NCBI RefSeq assembly: GCF_028747805.1
Contig: NZ_CP114887.1
Span: 861,501 to 925,500, forward strand
Length of the DNA: 64,000 nt
Direction: 5' to 3'
Source of the DNA: Solibacillus daqui
GTDB lineage: Bacteria > Bacillota > Bacilli > Bacillales_A > Planococcaceae
The position numbers were made by a program, and so were the translations under genes. This document shows positions 1 through 8,202 of the stretch, one piece after another (position 1 is the first letter of the stretch; every line of letters starts with the position of its first letter). The notes under the pieces were generated by a model. The model had not been told where the DNA came from, ran no database searches, and was given only the letters and a program-made list of their open reading frames with translations.

Positions 1-1871
1 ATAAAAAAATCGCGATTATGTATTTAGCTGCCGGTACTTTGTTCTTCGCAATTGCAGGTTTTGAAGCGTTACTTATGCGTATTCAATTAATGTTCCCAGA
101 AAGTGACTTCATTTCTGCAGGCCTATTTAACGAATTATTAACGATGCACGGTACAACGATGCTATTCTTAGCAGCGACGCCGATTATCTTTGCCTTTATG
201 AACGCCATCGTGCCACTTCAAATTGGTGCGCGTGACGTAGCATTCCCGTTTTTAAACTCACTAGGGTTCTGGTTATTCTTCCTTGGTGCAGTTTTCCTTC
301 ACCTTTCATTTTTCCTAGGTGGAGCACCTGATGCAGGATGGACATCATATGCATCATTATCTTTATATTCTCCAGGCCATGGTATTGATTTTTATATCCT
401 TGGTTTACAAATTTCTGGTGCGGGTACGTTAATCTCTGGTATTAACTTTATCGTAACAATTATTACGATGCGTGCACCTGGTATGACGTTCATGCGTATG
501 CCACTATTCACTTGGACTTCATTAGTATCAAGTTCATTAATTTTATTCGCGTTCCCTCCACTTACTGGTGGATTATTCTTAATGTTAGTTGACCGTATGT
601 TCGGAGCAAACTTCTTCGATCATACAATGGGTGGTAACACAATTATTTGGGAGCATTTATTCTGGATCTTCGGGCACCCTGAAGTATATATCTTAGTATT
701 ACCAGCGTTTGGTTTATTCTCTGAGATTATTCCAGTATTCGCTCGTAAACGTTTATTCGGGTACTCTTCAATGGTATTCGCAACTATCTTAATCGGTTTC
801 TTAGGGTTCATGGTATGGGCTCACCACATGTTCACAGTTGGTTTAGGTGCTACTGCGAACGCAATCTTCGCTGTTGCAACAATGGCGATTGCTGTTCCTA
901 CAGGTATGAAAGTATTCAACTGGATTCTTACAATCTGGGGCGGTTCAATTAAAGTTACAGTACCAATGCTTTATGCACTTGGTTTCATCCCGTCATTCGT
1001 TGCGGGTGGTGTTACAGGGGTAATGCAGGCAACTGCTCCACTTGACTACCAATTACACGATTCATATTTCATCGTAGCTCACTTCCACTACGTAATCGTA
1101 GGTGGTATCGTAACTGCGTTATTCGGTTCAGCTCACTTCTACTGGCCGATTATGTTTAACCGTGCGTTAAATCCGAAACTTGGAGCTCTTACTTTCTGGG
1201 TATTCTTCATAGGTTTCCACTTAACATTCTTTATTCAGCACTTCTTAGGATTAATGGGTATGCCACGTCGTGTATTCACGTATATGGGTGGCCAAGGTTG
1301 GGATCTGTTCAACTTTATCTCAACAATTGGTGCTATTATGATGGGTATTGGGGTAGTATTATTAGTAATCGATGTATTATTATCAATTAAATCAGAACCA
1401 GTTAACAAACGTGATTACTGGGGCGATGGTCGTTCACTTGAGTGGGCAATCGAAACGCCACTACCATTCTATAACTTTAAACAAACGCCACTTGTTCGTG
1501 GCTACGATCCATATTGGATTGAAAAAGAAGAAGGTAACAAAGAAGGGATGGTTTATGCTGAGCCACTAGGCGAAATCCATATGCCAAACAACTCAATCTT
1601 ACCTTTAATTATGTCAATCGGTACTTTCATCGCTGCATTCGGTGCGTTATATAGCCCATGGGGTGACCAAGCGCAAGCAGGTGCGACACATGCTTCACCA
1701 GCTGTATCATTAGCTTTAATAATCGGTGGTTTAGGCTTAACAATTGGATGTATGATTGCTCGTTCATTCAAAGACGATCTTGGCTTCCACGTAACAGTTG
1801 CTGAAATTGAAGCAATTGAATCTGATTTAGCTCACTACCGTGCAACAGGCAAAAAAGGGGGTAACAAGTAA
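1..1871 (+). CDS. ctaD: Cytochrome c oxidase subunit I (caa3 type), 5' end outside window
   Basis: Catalytic subunit of the membrane haem-copper oxidase that reduces O2 with electrons from cytochrome c and pumps protons. The reading frame is open from base 3 and begins KKIAIMYLAAG, which matches an internal stretch of CtaD, so the ATG at 18 is not the start and a few tens of residues are missing upstream. Visible haem-copper signatures are TMHGTTM (low-spin haem ligand His), HPEVYILVLP (CuB His with the cross-linked Tyr), the WAHHM His pair and AHFHYV (haem ligands). There are many hydrophobic helices and a long C-terminal extension typical of Bacillus CtaD. The TAA stop overlaps the ctaE start (TAATG), so translation is coupled. 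ctaC, ctaB and ctaA would be expected just upstream of the window. Confidence 0.97.
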   Translation, partial: KKIAIMYLAAGTLFFAIAGFEALLMRIQLMFPESDFISAGLFNELLTMHGTTMLFLAATPIIFAFMNAIVPLQIGARDVAFPFLNSLGFWLFFLGAVFLHLSFFLGGAPDAGWTSYASLSLYSPGHGIDFYILGLQISGAGTLISGINFIVTIITMRAPGMTFMRMPLFTWTSLVSSSLILFAFPPLTGGLFLMLVDRMFGANFFDHTMGGNTIIWEHLFWIFGHPEVYILVLPAFGLFSEIIPVFARKRLFGYSSMVFATILIGFLGFMVWAHHMFTVGLGATANAIFAVATMAIAVPTGMKVFNWILTIWGGSIKVTVPMLYALGFIPSFVAGGVTGVMQATAPLDYQLHDSYFIVAHFHYVIVGGIVTALFGSAHFYWPIMFNRALNPKLGALTFWVFFIGFHLTFFIQHFLGLMGMPRRVFTYMGGQGWDLFNFISTIGAIMMGIGVVLLVIDVLLSIKSEPVNKRDYWGDGRSLEWAIETPLPFYNFKQTPLVRGYDPYWIEKEEGNKEGMVYAEPLGEIHMPNNSILPLIMSIGTFIAAFGALYSPWGDQAQAGATHASPAVSLALIIGGLGLTIGCMIARSFKDDLGFHVTVAEIEAIESDLAHYRATGKKGGNK

Positions 1872-2497
1872 TGGAAATTAATCAAAAATTTACTCCACAA
1901 ACTTGGCCAAAACACCCTGAACAAGCAACACAAGAAGGGAAAAACAAGTTAGTTGGTCTTTGGATTTTCCTAGCGTCAGATACAGTGTTGTTCGCGAGTG
2001 TATTTGCTACATACATCGCATTAAAAGATCATGGTCCTGCAGGGATGGAGTTTGCTGCAAAAGACCTTTATGAATTACCATTGGCATTCATTATGACAAT
2101 GTTATTATTAACATCTTCATTAACTTCTGTGTATGCAATGTACCATATGAAGAACTATAACTTTAACGGTGTTCGTACGTGGATGGGTATTACTGTATTA
2201 TTAGGGTTAGGATTCTTAGGTTTAGAAATTTACGAATTCCAGCACTATGTACACATTGGTTTTGGTTACACGCAATCAGCATTCTCTTCTGCGTTCTTTA
2301 CGCTTGTAGGGATGCACGGTTTACACGTTATCATTGGTTTAGTTTGGATTACGGGCTTGATCATCCGTAACAGTGGTCGCGGTCTTAACCTTTACAACGC
2401 ACCGAAGTTCTTTGCCGCTTCTTTATACTGGCACTTCATCGACGTTGTTTGGGTATTCATCTTTACAGTAGTATATCTGATGGGAGTGTTGGGATAA
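1871..2497 (+). CDS. ctaE: Cytochrome c oxidase subunit III
   Basis: 208-residue integral membrane subunit III of the caa3 oxidase. It stabilises the catalytic core and contributes to sustained proton pumping in the family. About five hydrophobic helices are visible (for example around residues 30-50, 70-90, 100-115, 135-160 and 180-205). The C-terminal part with GMHGLHVIIGL and YWHFIDVVWVFIF is the strongest family signature. The start ATG shares a base with the ctaD stop, and its own TAA shares a base with the ctaF start, so the three subunits form one tightly coupled operon. Length fits the Bacillus subunit. Confidence 0.96.
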   Translation: MEINQKFTPQTWPKHPEQATQEGKNKLVGLWIFLASDTVLFASVFATYIALKDHGPAGMEFAAKDLYELPLAFIMTMLLLTSSLTSVYAMYHMKNYNFNGVRTWMGITVLLGLGFLGLEIYEFQHYVHIGFGYTQSAFSSAFFTLVGMHGLHVIIGLVWITGLIIRNSGRGLNLYNAPKFFAASLYWHFIDVVWVFIFTVVYLMGVLG

Positions 2498-2844
2498 TGG
2501 CTCACGGAACTCATGTAGAAGTACGTACTCAAGCTCAATACGAATATGACAAAGCTCAGTCTAAAGTTCATATGCGTAAACAAGTAGTAAACTTTGCGAT
2601 CATGATTTTCTTAACATTTATCGCGTTTGCTTCTGTACTATCTGGCTTCGCGCCAACATTCATCATTCCAGTGATTTTACTATTAGCTGGAATCCAAGTA
2701 GTATTACAACTTTATGCTTTCATGCACTTAGAAGACCGTTCAACACATATGGTTGGTGTGATTGAATTCTTCATATGGAGTGCTGCCTTCATCGCGTTCA
2801 CGTTCTTCCTTGCGTTTACGACAATCATTTGGTGGGGCATCTAA
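2497..2844 (+). CDS. ctaF: Cytochrome c oxidase subunit IV (CtaF)
   Basis: 115-residue small subunit of the caa3 oxidase. I place the start at the ATG overlapping the ctaE stop (TAATG), giving MAHGTHVEVRTQ; a longer frame opening at 2449 would lie inside ctaE and is not supported. The protein has a short polar N-terminus followed by three hydrophobic helices (about residues 30-50, 53-73 and 85-113), as in the prokaryotic subunit IV family; the HLEDRST loop lies between helices 2 and 3. An intrinsic terminator follows directly, so this is the last gene of the structural operon. Confidence 0.93.
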   Translation: MAHGTHVEVRTQAQYEYDKAQSKVHMRKQVVNFAIMIFLTFIAFASVLSGFAPTFIIPVILLLAGIQVVLQLYAFMHLEDRSTHMVGVIEFFIWSAAFIAFTFFLAFTTIIWWGI

Positions 2845-2854
2845 TTAATAAACA

Positions 2855-2891
2855 CGTCCTTAGCAATTTGCTAAGGGCGTTTTATTTTTTT
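2855..2891 (+). terminator. Intrinsic terminator after ctaF
   Basis: Ten-base stem CGTCCTTAGC / GCTAAGGGCG (one G-U pair) with an AATTT loop, followed by a T-rich run. It closes the ctaDEF transcript; ctaG has its own promoter-like sequence downstream. Confidence 0.85.
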
Positions 2892-2957
2892 ATCTCAAAT
2901 CTTTAACATATACACAAAATACATGTTTGATTTCAAGCAATTGTCATAGTTATTCCA

Positions 2958-2986
2958 TTGAAGTTATAAATTTCCCATTCTATAAT
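2958..2986 (+). promoter_or_regulatory. Sigma-A-like promoter for ctaG
   Basis: TTGAAG (2958-2963), a 17-base spacer and a perfect TATAAT (2981-2986), placed after the ctaF terminator and about 30 bases before the ctaG start. Confidence 0.6.
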
Positions 2987-3018
2987 GAACTTACTGATGT
3001 TTAAAGGAGCATGGTCAA

Positions 3019-3930
3019 ATGCCGATAAGTATTTTTGGTTTTCAAGCGTTATGGAGTCCTTTTTTATTAGGGACGCTTATACTCGTGACAGTGTTATATT
3101 TTTTAGTAACTGTAAAGTGGCAGCACAAATTTAAAGCAGGCGAACCATTAAAGAAAAGTGAAGCGACCAATTTTATTCTCTTTGTCATTTCTTACTATAT
3201 TATTAAAGGCTCGCCGATTGATTTATTAGGTCATATTATGTTTACAATGCATATGACACAGATGGCTTTTTTATTGTTGTTAGTACCGATTTTCTTTATT
3301 AAAGGTATTCCAGGATGGATTTGGAAAATTGTTGTGGAAGCGCCAATTATGCGTACAATTTTTAAAATTTTTACGAAGCCTTTAGTTGCGATTGTGTTAT
3401 TTACGGGATTGTTTTCGGTATATCATTTACCTTCAGTTTTTGACACAATTAAGTTAAATGAAGTATTACATATGGTTTATACGAGTATTTTATTTATTGC
3501 TTCGGTTTTTATGTATTGGCCATTATTGAATAACATTGAAGGTCAACATGAGATGAAAAATATGAGTAAATTGGCGTATATTGCATCGAATGCAGTATTG
3601 ATTACTCCGGCATGTGCGTTAATTATTTTCGCATCAAGCCCGATGTATGGTACATATAGCAATAGTGAGATGTGGATTAAGGCGATGGAGCTCTGTGTAC
3701 CTTCAGCGACATTATCAGAGCTTACATTATCAGGCCCAGAGTTATTTTCGAATATGGATTTAGTAAGTGACCAGCAAGTAGGTGGCGTACTGATGAAAAT
3801 TATTCAAGAAATCATTTTTGGTGTTATTTTATTCCGTATTTTCCGTAAATGGTGGAATACTGAACGTACAAACCAAGAGGAAATTACAAAAAATGCATTA
3901 AAGGAGTTTCAAAATAGAACTCACTACTAA
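3019..3930 (+). CDS. ctaG: Cytochrome c oxidase assembly factor CtaG
   Basis: 303-residue polytopic membrane protein of the Bacillus-type CtaG (caa3_CtaG) family, needed for making active caa3 oxidase and thought to help in CuB insertion. Hydrophobic helices run through the whole sequence; the conserved HMTQMAFLLLLVP segment lies near residue 78 and carries histidine and methionines suited to metal handling. A good ribosome binding site (AAAGGAG) lies 10 bases before the ATG. Position directly after ctaF and length both match B. subtilis CtaG. It is not related to the Cox11-type protein that is also called CtaG in proteobacteria. Confidence 0.93.
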   Translation: MPISIFGFQALWSPFLLGTLILVTVLYFLVTVKWQHKFKAGEPLKKSEATNFILFVISYYIIKGSPIDLLGHIMFTMHMTQMAFLLLLVPIFFIKGIPGWIWKIVVEAPIMRTIFKIFTKPLVAIVLFTGLFSVYHLPSVFDTIKLNEVLHMVYTSILFIASVFMYWPLLNNIEGQHEMKNMSKLAYIASNAVLITPACALIIFASSPMYGTYSNSEMWIKAMELCVPSATLSELTLSGPELFSNMDLVSDQQVGGVLMKIIQEIIFGVILFRIFRKWWNTERTNQEEITKNALKEFQNRTHY

Positions 3931-4006
3931 TAAAATGATAAACTAAGTAGGCATGATTGATCATGTGAATAAAACAAATGAAACATTAAGATTGGGGATT
4001 TTATCA

Positions 4007-4468
4007 ATGGGCGTACCTATTTTACCTACAATCAGCACCGCATTTATCGTAATCAGTGCTGTTTTAGTAGCAATTGGTTGGGTATTAATTGCACAACGAA
4101 AAGTTGAAGCACATAAAAAAGTGATGTTCGCTGCTGGTGTTTCAGCGCTAATATTCTTCATCATTTACGCAACACGTACAGTGTTTATCGGAAACACGGC
4201 TTTTGGTGGACCAGATGAATTAAAAGGCTACTATACATTCTTTTTGATTTTCCATATTACATTAGCAACTGTTGGTGCTGTATTTGGACTTACGAGCCTT
4301 CTTTCTGGCTATAAAAATAACTTAAAATTACACCGTCGTATTGGCCCTATTACAAGTATTATTTGGTTCTTCGTAGCAATTACAGGGGTTGTAGTATACT
4401 TTTTACTTTATGTAATTTATGAAGGCGGAGAAACAACATCCGTATTTAAAGCCATTTTAGGTTTCTAA
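4007..4468 (+). CDS. DUF420 membrane protein (YozB/CtaM-like)
   Basis: About 153 residues with four hydrophobic helices; the segment YATRTVFIGNTAFGGP and the helix starting HITLATVGAVFG mark it as a DUF420 family protein. Staphylococcal relatives (CtaM) have been linked to aa3 oxidase function, which suits its place after ctaG; the exact role here is inferred. I prefer the ATG at 4007 because GGGGAT lies about 9 bases upstream. The same frame also opens at ATG 3953 (171 residues), but there the AGTAGG sequence nearly touches the start codon. Probably co-transcribed with ctaG and ended by the hairpin that follows. Confidence 0.75.
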   Translation: MGVPILPTISTAFIVISAVLVAIGWVLIAQRKVEAHKKVMFAAGVSALIFFIIYATRTVFIGNTAFGGPDELKGYYTFFLIFHITLATVGAVFGLTSLLSGYKNNLKLHRRIGPITSIIWFFVAITGVVVYFLLYVIYEGGETTSVFKAILGF

Positions 4469-4472
4469 TAGT

Positions 4473-4510
4473 AAGCTTCTCATGCACTAGTGTGGGAAGC
4501 TTTTGTTTAT
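4473..4510 (+). terminator. Intrinsic terminator after the DUF420 gene
   Basis: Stem AAGCTTCTCA / TGGGAAGCTT (one G-U) with a ten-base loop, followed by TTTTGTTTATT. Confidence 0.8.
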
Positions 4511-4520
4511 TACAAAATAA

Positions 4521-4550
4521 AAAAAGCTGGGTACGAGCAACCAGCTTTTT
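4521..4550 (-). terminator. Terminator of the minus-strand YugN-like gene
   Basis: Perfect ten-base stem AAAAAGCTGG / CCAGCTTTTT. Read on the minus strand it is followed by a T-rich run and lies just past the stop of the gene at 4559-4915. It also has T residues on the plus side and may work both ways. Confidence 0.8.
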
Positions 4551-4558
4551 AGCATGTA

Positions 4559-4915
4559 TTAAATACCGTATGCAGATAATTCTTTACGAACATCAATTAA
4601 TACTTTTTCACACTCTTTTAATAAATGTGAAGGGAAAACTTCGTCTGTGTATTCAACACCGTGTGGATAGTAGTATTTGCCGATTGCAGGCTTGTTGATG
4701 TTTAATGTTGCACTGTGTGCACCTACATCACCAGATACAGCATCACAGAAAACACGTAAGTAGAAACGACCTTCTTTAACGTCGTATTTACGGTCAAATG
4801 TCATACGGTCATAATCCCATGCACCGTGGCACTCTAAACCAAATTTACCCATTACTGTTGTTAAAACTTCTTGGTCAACTTTAACATTTTCCAGTTGTGT
4901 ATTATCAATATACAT
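4559..4915 (-). CDS. YugN-like family protein (YlbA position)
   Basis: 118-residue soluble protein of unknown function. The segments GAWDYDRMTFDRKYD and YYYPHGVEYTDEVFP look like the YugN-like family of Bacillales, and in B. subtilis the gene between ctaG and ylbC-like genes is ylbA, so this is probably its counterpart. It has no signal peptide and no membrane segment. A strong ribosome binding site (GGAGG) lies 8 bases upstream of the ATG. It is transcribed on its own, convergent with the cta genes and divergent from ylbC. Family assignment is from memory of the motifs; function is not known. Confidence 0.72.
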   Translation of the reverse strand: MYIDNTQLENVKVDQEVLTTVMGKFGLECHGAWDYDRMTFDRKYDVKEGRFYLRVFCDAVSGDVGAHSATLNINKPAIGKYYYPHGVEYTDEVFPSHLLKECEKVLIDVRKELSAYGI

Positions 4916-4947
4916 TTCGTTATCCTCCTTTTACCTAGCGTACATAA

Positions 4948-4976
4948 CTATACGGTCAAATTTAATAATAGAACAA
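4948..4976 (-). promoter_or_regulatory. Sigma-A-like promoter for the YugN-like gene
   Basis: On the minus strand TTGTTC (4976-4971), a 17-base spacer and TATAGT (4953-4948), about 33 bases before the ATG. Confidence 0.45.
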
Positions 4977-5001
4977 AATGGTAAATGTTTCAATGACAAC
5001 A

Positions 5002-5031
5002 TTGTGTCATCGTGTCCAAAATTGGTATAAT
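5002..5031 (+). promoter_or_regulatory. Sigma-A-like promoter for ylbC
   Basis: TTGTGT (5002-5007), an 18-base spacer and perfect TATAAT (5026-5031), about 35 bases before the chosen ATG at 5066. Its place inside the longer open frame from 5012 argues for the downstream start. Confidence 0.55.
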
Positions 5032-5065
5032 AATACTTGAAAAAAATAGGGGAGCGGAGGGCTTT

Positions 5066-6112
5066 ATGAAGGCTTTATTTCAAATATTGATCGTAGCGAC
5101 ATGTATCTGTATTGTCGTATATTATACAAATGTAGAGCCTTCTAAAACAGAGGTGCTAGAAGGGCCAACGACTATTACAAAGCCTGTGATAGATCTAGAG
5201 TCAACGCAGCAAAGTATCAATGAACTGCCAAGACCTACAACAGGTATTTCCATTTATATCGGGAAATCGGCTAATGGAATTTTGGATAATTACGGTAAGC
5301 CTGTGCGTGTAGACCCTACTGAATTTGGTTATGAATGGTGGGTATACGAGAATAAGGCAGGTCTATTCATGGTAGGTGTAATGAATAATATTGTCACTCA
5401 AATATATACAAACGATATGAATTTTAATACAACACCATATACAATTAATGAATCAATTGATGATATTTATCGAATGACGATTTTTGAGCAAGAAGTGACA
5501 TTTGAAAGTGACGACAACGTTTATTTGTTTGCGATGAATGAAGAAGATATGAAAAATCGGATTTTAGTGAAGTATGATGATGTTTATATACAGCTTTACA
5601 TAGATAACGAAACGAATACATTATATGGTGTGCGTTTCATAGATGGTGCGACGCTAGTTTTACATAAATCTTATGAAATGCAGTTTTTTGGAAAGTTAGT
5701 AGAGGCAAACACACCATCGAGTTTTGCACAAATCGAAATTAATTTAGCGAATGGACGAATTTTGACAGCGCTAACGAATGCGTTTCGTGAAAAATTTGAA
5801 TTACCGAAATTAGCGTATTCGAATGTGTTAACATCATTAGCGAGTGATAATAGTGAACAAATGTTTTTAACATTGATGGAAACACAAACAACTGAATCAG
5901 AAAAATTTGATGTCGGTGGAGAATTAGTTGCGCTTGAATTTAGCTATGAGCAGTTAGGTGAAAATGTAGCAGCAAATTATAAAGATCCTATTGAAGTATT
6001 ACATGGTTGGATAAATTCAAAAGAGCATCGTGCACTTGTATTAAACGAAGAATATACGCATATCGGTTCGGGTGCGTATGTGAATAACTTTACACAACTT
6101 TATATGAAGTAA
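5066..6112 (+). CDS. ylbC: CAP/SCP-domain protein YlbC
   Basis: 348-residue protein with an N-terminal hydrophobic helix (about residues 3-20, signal anchor or uncleaved signal), so it probably acts outside the membrane. Residues of about 60-210 correspond to the CAP-associated N-terminal domain (note GILDNYGKPVRVD and FGYEWWVY), and the C-terminal 120 residues form a CAP/SCP domain with LANGRILTALTNAFR, LGENVAANY and WINSKEHRALVL. CAP domains bind lipids or act in the envelope, but no reaction is known for YlbC. I chose the ATG at 5066 because GGAGGG lies 5 bases before it and a promoter lies between 5012 and this ATG. Single gene with its own terminator. Confidence 0.85.
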   Translation: MKALFQILIVATCICIVVYYTNVEPSKTEVLEGPTTITKPVIDLESTQQSINELPRPTTGISIYIGKSANGILDNYGKPVRVDPTEFGYEWWVYENKAGLFMVGVMNNIVTQIYTNDMNFNTTPYTINESIDDIYRMTIFEQEVTFESDDNVYLFAMNEEDMKNRILVKYDDVYIQLYIDNETNTLYGVRFIDGATLVLHKSYEMQFFGKLVEANTPSSFAQIEINLANGRILTALTNAFREKFELPKLAYSNVLTSLASDNSEQMFLTLMETQTTESEKFDVGGELVALEFSYEQLGENVAANYKDPIEVLHGWINSKEHRALVLNEEYTHIGSGAYVNNFTQLYMK

Positions 6113-6118
6113 CGAATA

Positions 6119-6147
6119 AAAACGCTGCATACTAGTAGCGTTTTTTT
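6119..6147 (+). terminator. Intrinsic terminator after ylbC
   Basis: Stem AAACGCT / AGCGTTT around a ten-base loop, then a seven-base T run. Confidence 0.8.
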
Positions 6148-6181
6148 ATTTGCTTCATACAGTAAAGTAAGGAGTGTGAGC

Positions 6182-7660
6182 GTGCAATTAGCAGAGCTAT
6201 TAAATGATTGGCCGTGTACTGTTAAGGGCTCTGTGCGATGTGAAGTAATGCGTATTGAGGATCATGCGAGTGAAGTGACAGCCGGATCTATTTTTGTTGC
6301 AAGAAAAGGTAAGGAATCTAATGGGATAACGTTTATTCCTCAAGCAATATTAAATGGTGCGGTAGCGATTGTTGTAGATGATGAACACTATTATAATTCG
6401 GCTAAGCTTACAGTTCCGCTAATTTGGGTGCCAAATACATTAAGCTTTTTAGCGTATAGTTCAGCGAAAATTCATCATTTTCCTGCAGAAGCGTTGACGA
6501 TTATTGCTGTGACAGGCACAAATGGGAAAACAACCGTGACTCATTTAATTGGGCAGTTATTGCAACGAATGAAACAAAATGTCATGGTTATTGGTACAAA
6601 TGGTGTATATGTCAATGGCAAACGATCTTTTGAGCATTATCAATCATTAACTACCTTGCAACCAAAACAATTGCATGCGTTGTTTCATGAAGCTGTGAAA
6701 ACCGGCATTCGCTATGTAGTATTAGAAGCTTCCTCAATCGGTTTGCATAAGCACCGGCTAGATTTCTGTGATATTGATATCGGCGTGTTTTTAAATGTGA
6801 CGGAAGATCATATAGAAGACCATGGTAGTTTAGAAAATTACAAATTAGCCAAGCAAATATTGGCGACAATGGCGAAACAAATTATTGTGAATAGTGACGA
6901 TGTTATTTGTCGTTCCATTGGCTTTTCGAAAAAAGGGAAAAGAAGCTTTTTTGGTAAGGGACAGCATGTGGATTATTTTTATCAAGTTTTGTTTGAAGGG
7001 ACTTCTTATACAACATGCTTAGTGCAATATAAAGACGAAAAGCATGTAGTGCACATACCGTTTGTTGGGGACTATCAATGTGCGAATGTTCTAGCGGCAA
7101 TGAGTGTGTTAACTCAATTAGAATATCCACTTGAGCAATTATGTCACTTTAGTGAAGAACTAACTTTACCAGAAGGAAGATTTGAACGCATTAAAAATGA
7201 CTATGGATTAGATATTATTATTGATTATGCACATACACCAGATGCGATGAAACAACTACTACTAGCTGTAAAAAGACAAGCAAAACAACGAGTCATTGTT
7301 GTATTTAGTTGTGGTGGCAATCGTGATCAAGCAAAGCGGCCGAAAATGGGTATGATTGCTTCGATTTATGCGGATGTCATTATGCTGACAACGGATAATG
7401 CCCGCGATGAAGATCCAACAACGATTAATGAACAAATACAACAGGGCTTTTCATCTACACAAGTATTTCATGAAATTCTTGATCGGAAGCAGGCTATTTT
7501 CGCTGCATTAAATGAAGCAAAAGTAGGCGACACGGTTGTAATATTAGGCAAGGGGCATGAAAAGACACAACAGATTGGCAAGATACAAAGCGAATTTTCA
7601 GATCATCTATGCGTTTCGCAATTTTTAAAGGATGCACAACAAGCAAGAAACGATAATTGA
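6182..7660 (+). CDS. murE: UDP-MurNAc-tripeptide synthetase MurE, outside the dcw cluster
   Basis: ATP-dependent cytoplasmic ligase adding the third amino acid to UDP-MurNAc-L-Ala-D-Glu. With the GTG at 6182 it is 492 residues, normal for MurE. Seen: ATP loop TGTNGKTT (111-118), NVTEDHIEDHGS (about 205-216), the lysine region ENYKLAKQ (carbamylated Lys in the family), PEGRFE (330-335), IDYAHTPDAM (347-356) and GKGHE (456-460). The amino-acid specificity motif, DNPR in diaminopimelate enzymes and DNPA in the S. aureus lysine enzyme, is DNAR here (405-408). I prefer GTG 6182 over GTG 6176 because AAGGAG ends 7 bases before 6182 but only 1 before 6176. It sits alone between ylbC and ricF, far from the dcw cluster where murE is missing. 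A second MurE elsewhere is possible. Confidence 0.88.
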   Translation: MQLAELLNDWPCTVKGSVRCEVMRIEDHASEVTAGSIFVARKGKESNGITFIPQAILNGAVAIVVDDEHYYNSAKLTVPLIWVPNTLSFLAYSSAKIHHFPAEALTIIAVTGTNGKTTVTHLIGQLLQRMKQNVMVIGTNGVYVNGKRSFEHYQSLTTLQPKQLHALFHEAVKTGIRYVVLEASSIGLHKHRLDFCDIDIGVFLNVTEDHIEDHGSLENYKLAKQILATMAKQIIVNSDDVICRSIGFSKKGKRSFFGKGQHVDYFYQVLFEGTSYTTCLVQYKDEKHVVHIPFVGDYQCANVLAAMSVLTQLEYPLEQLCHFSEELTLPEGRFERIKNDYGLDIIIDYAHTPDAMKQLLLAVKRQAKQRVIVVFSCGGNRDQAKRPKMGMIASIYADVIMLTTDNARDEDPTTINEQIQQGFSSTQVFHEILDRKQAIFAALNEAKVGDTVVILGKGHEKTQQIGKIQSEFSDHLCVSQFLKDAQQARNDN

Positions 7661-7684
7661 TTTTCGAAGCGATTCTGTTATGAT
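7657..7684 (+). promoter_or_regulatory. Extended -10 promoter for ricF
   Basis: TTGATT (7657-7662), a 16-base spacer and TATGAT (7679-7684), preceded by the TGT extended -10 element. It overlaps the murE stop codon region. Confidence 0.45.
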
Positions 7685-7708
7685 TATATGAGATTGGAGG
7701 AATTAACA

Positions 7709-8155
7709 ATGCTCATGACTTCAGATTGGATAATGATTTTAGATGAGGTCGATGAATTAAGCGCGATGATTCTTTCTTCCACACAAGCACAGCAATATCG
7801 AGATGCATACCATGCTGTGTATGAGGATGAAGCATTAAGTGCTCAAATTAAGACCTTTCAACGTTTAAAAGATCATTATGAGGATGTCCAACGCTTCGGA
7901 AAATATCATCCTGATTACAATACAATTATGAAAAAAATTCGAATGGAAAAGCGTGCGCTCGATTTAAACGAGCAAGTAGCTTCACTTAAATTAGCGGAAA
8001 ATGATTATCAAGACTTATTAGATGAAATTAGTTTTATAATCGGTCGTTCCGTTTCAGAAGCGGTTAAAATTCCTGCGAGCAATCCGTTCTTTGCAAGTGG
8101 CTCATCATGTGGCTCTGGCTGTGGTACAGGTGGCGGCTGTTCTTGTTCGGCTTAA
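7709..8155 (+). CDS. ricF: RicF/YlbF, subunit of the RicAFT complex
   Basis: 148-residue cytoplasmic helical protein of the YlbF/YmcA family. In B. subtilis RicF (YlbF) works with RicA (YmcA) and RicT (YaaT) in an Fe-S containing complex that affects mRNA processing by RNase Y and the sporulation, competence and biofilm programmes. Seen: the conserved YEDVQRFGKYHPDY segment (about 64-77), a helical hairpin, and a Cys-rich tail CGSGC-CSC that fits a cluster-binding role. The frame opens at 7688, but GGAGG lies 11 bases before ATG 7709, and a promoter -10 lies before 7688, so I use 7709. Followed by a strong bidirectional terminator. Confidence 0.9.
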   Translation: MLMTSDWIMILDEVDELSAMILSSTQAQQYRDAYHAVYEDEALSAQIKTFQRLKDHYEDVQRFGKYHPDYNTIMKKIRMEKRALDLNEQVASLKLAENDYQDLLDEISFIIGRSVSEAVKIPASNPFFASGSSCGSGCGTGGGCSCSA

Positions 8156-8163
8156 TGTTATAC

Positions 8164-8200
8164 AAAAAACCAACATTCGTTTAGGAATGTTGGTTTTTTT
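8164..8200. terminator. Bidirectional terminator between ricF and the GDPD-like gene
   Basis: Perfect stem AAAAACCAACATTC / GAATGTTGGTTTTT with a six-base loop. It has T runs on both strands and serves the two convergent genes. Confidence 0.9.
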
Positions 8201-8202
8201 AT

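Noticed and set aside
4492..4698. 68-codon plus-strand frame after the DUF420 gene
   Set aside because: It crosses two terminator hairpins and is antisense to the YugN-like gene.
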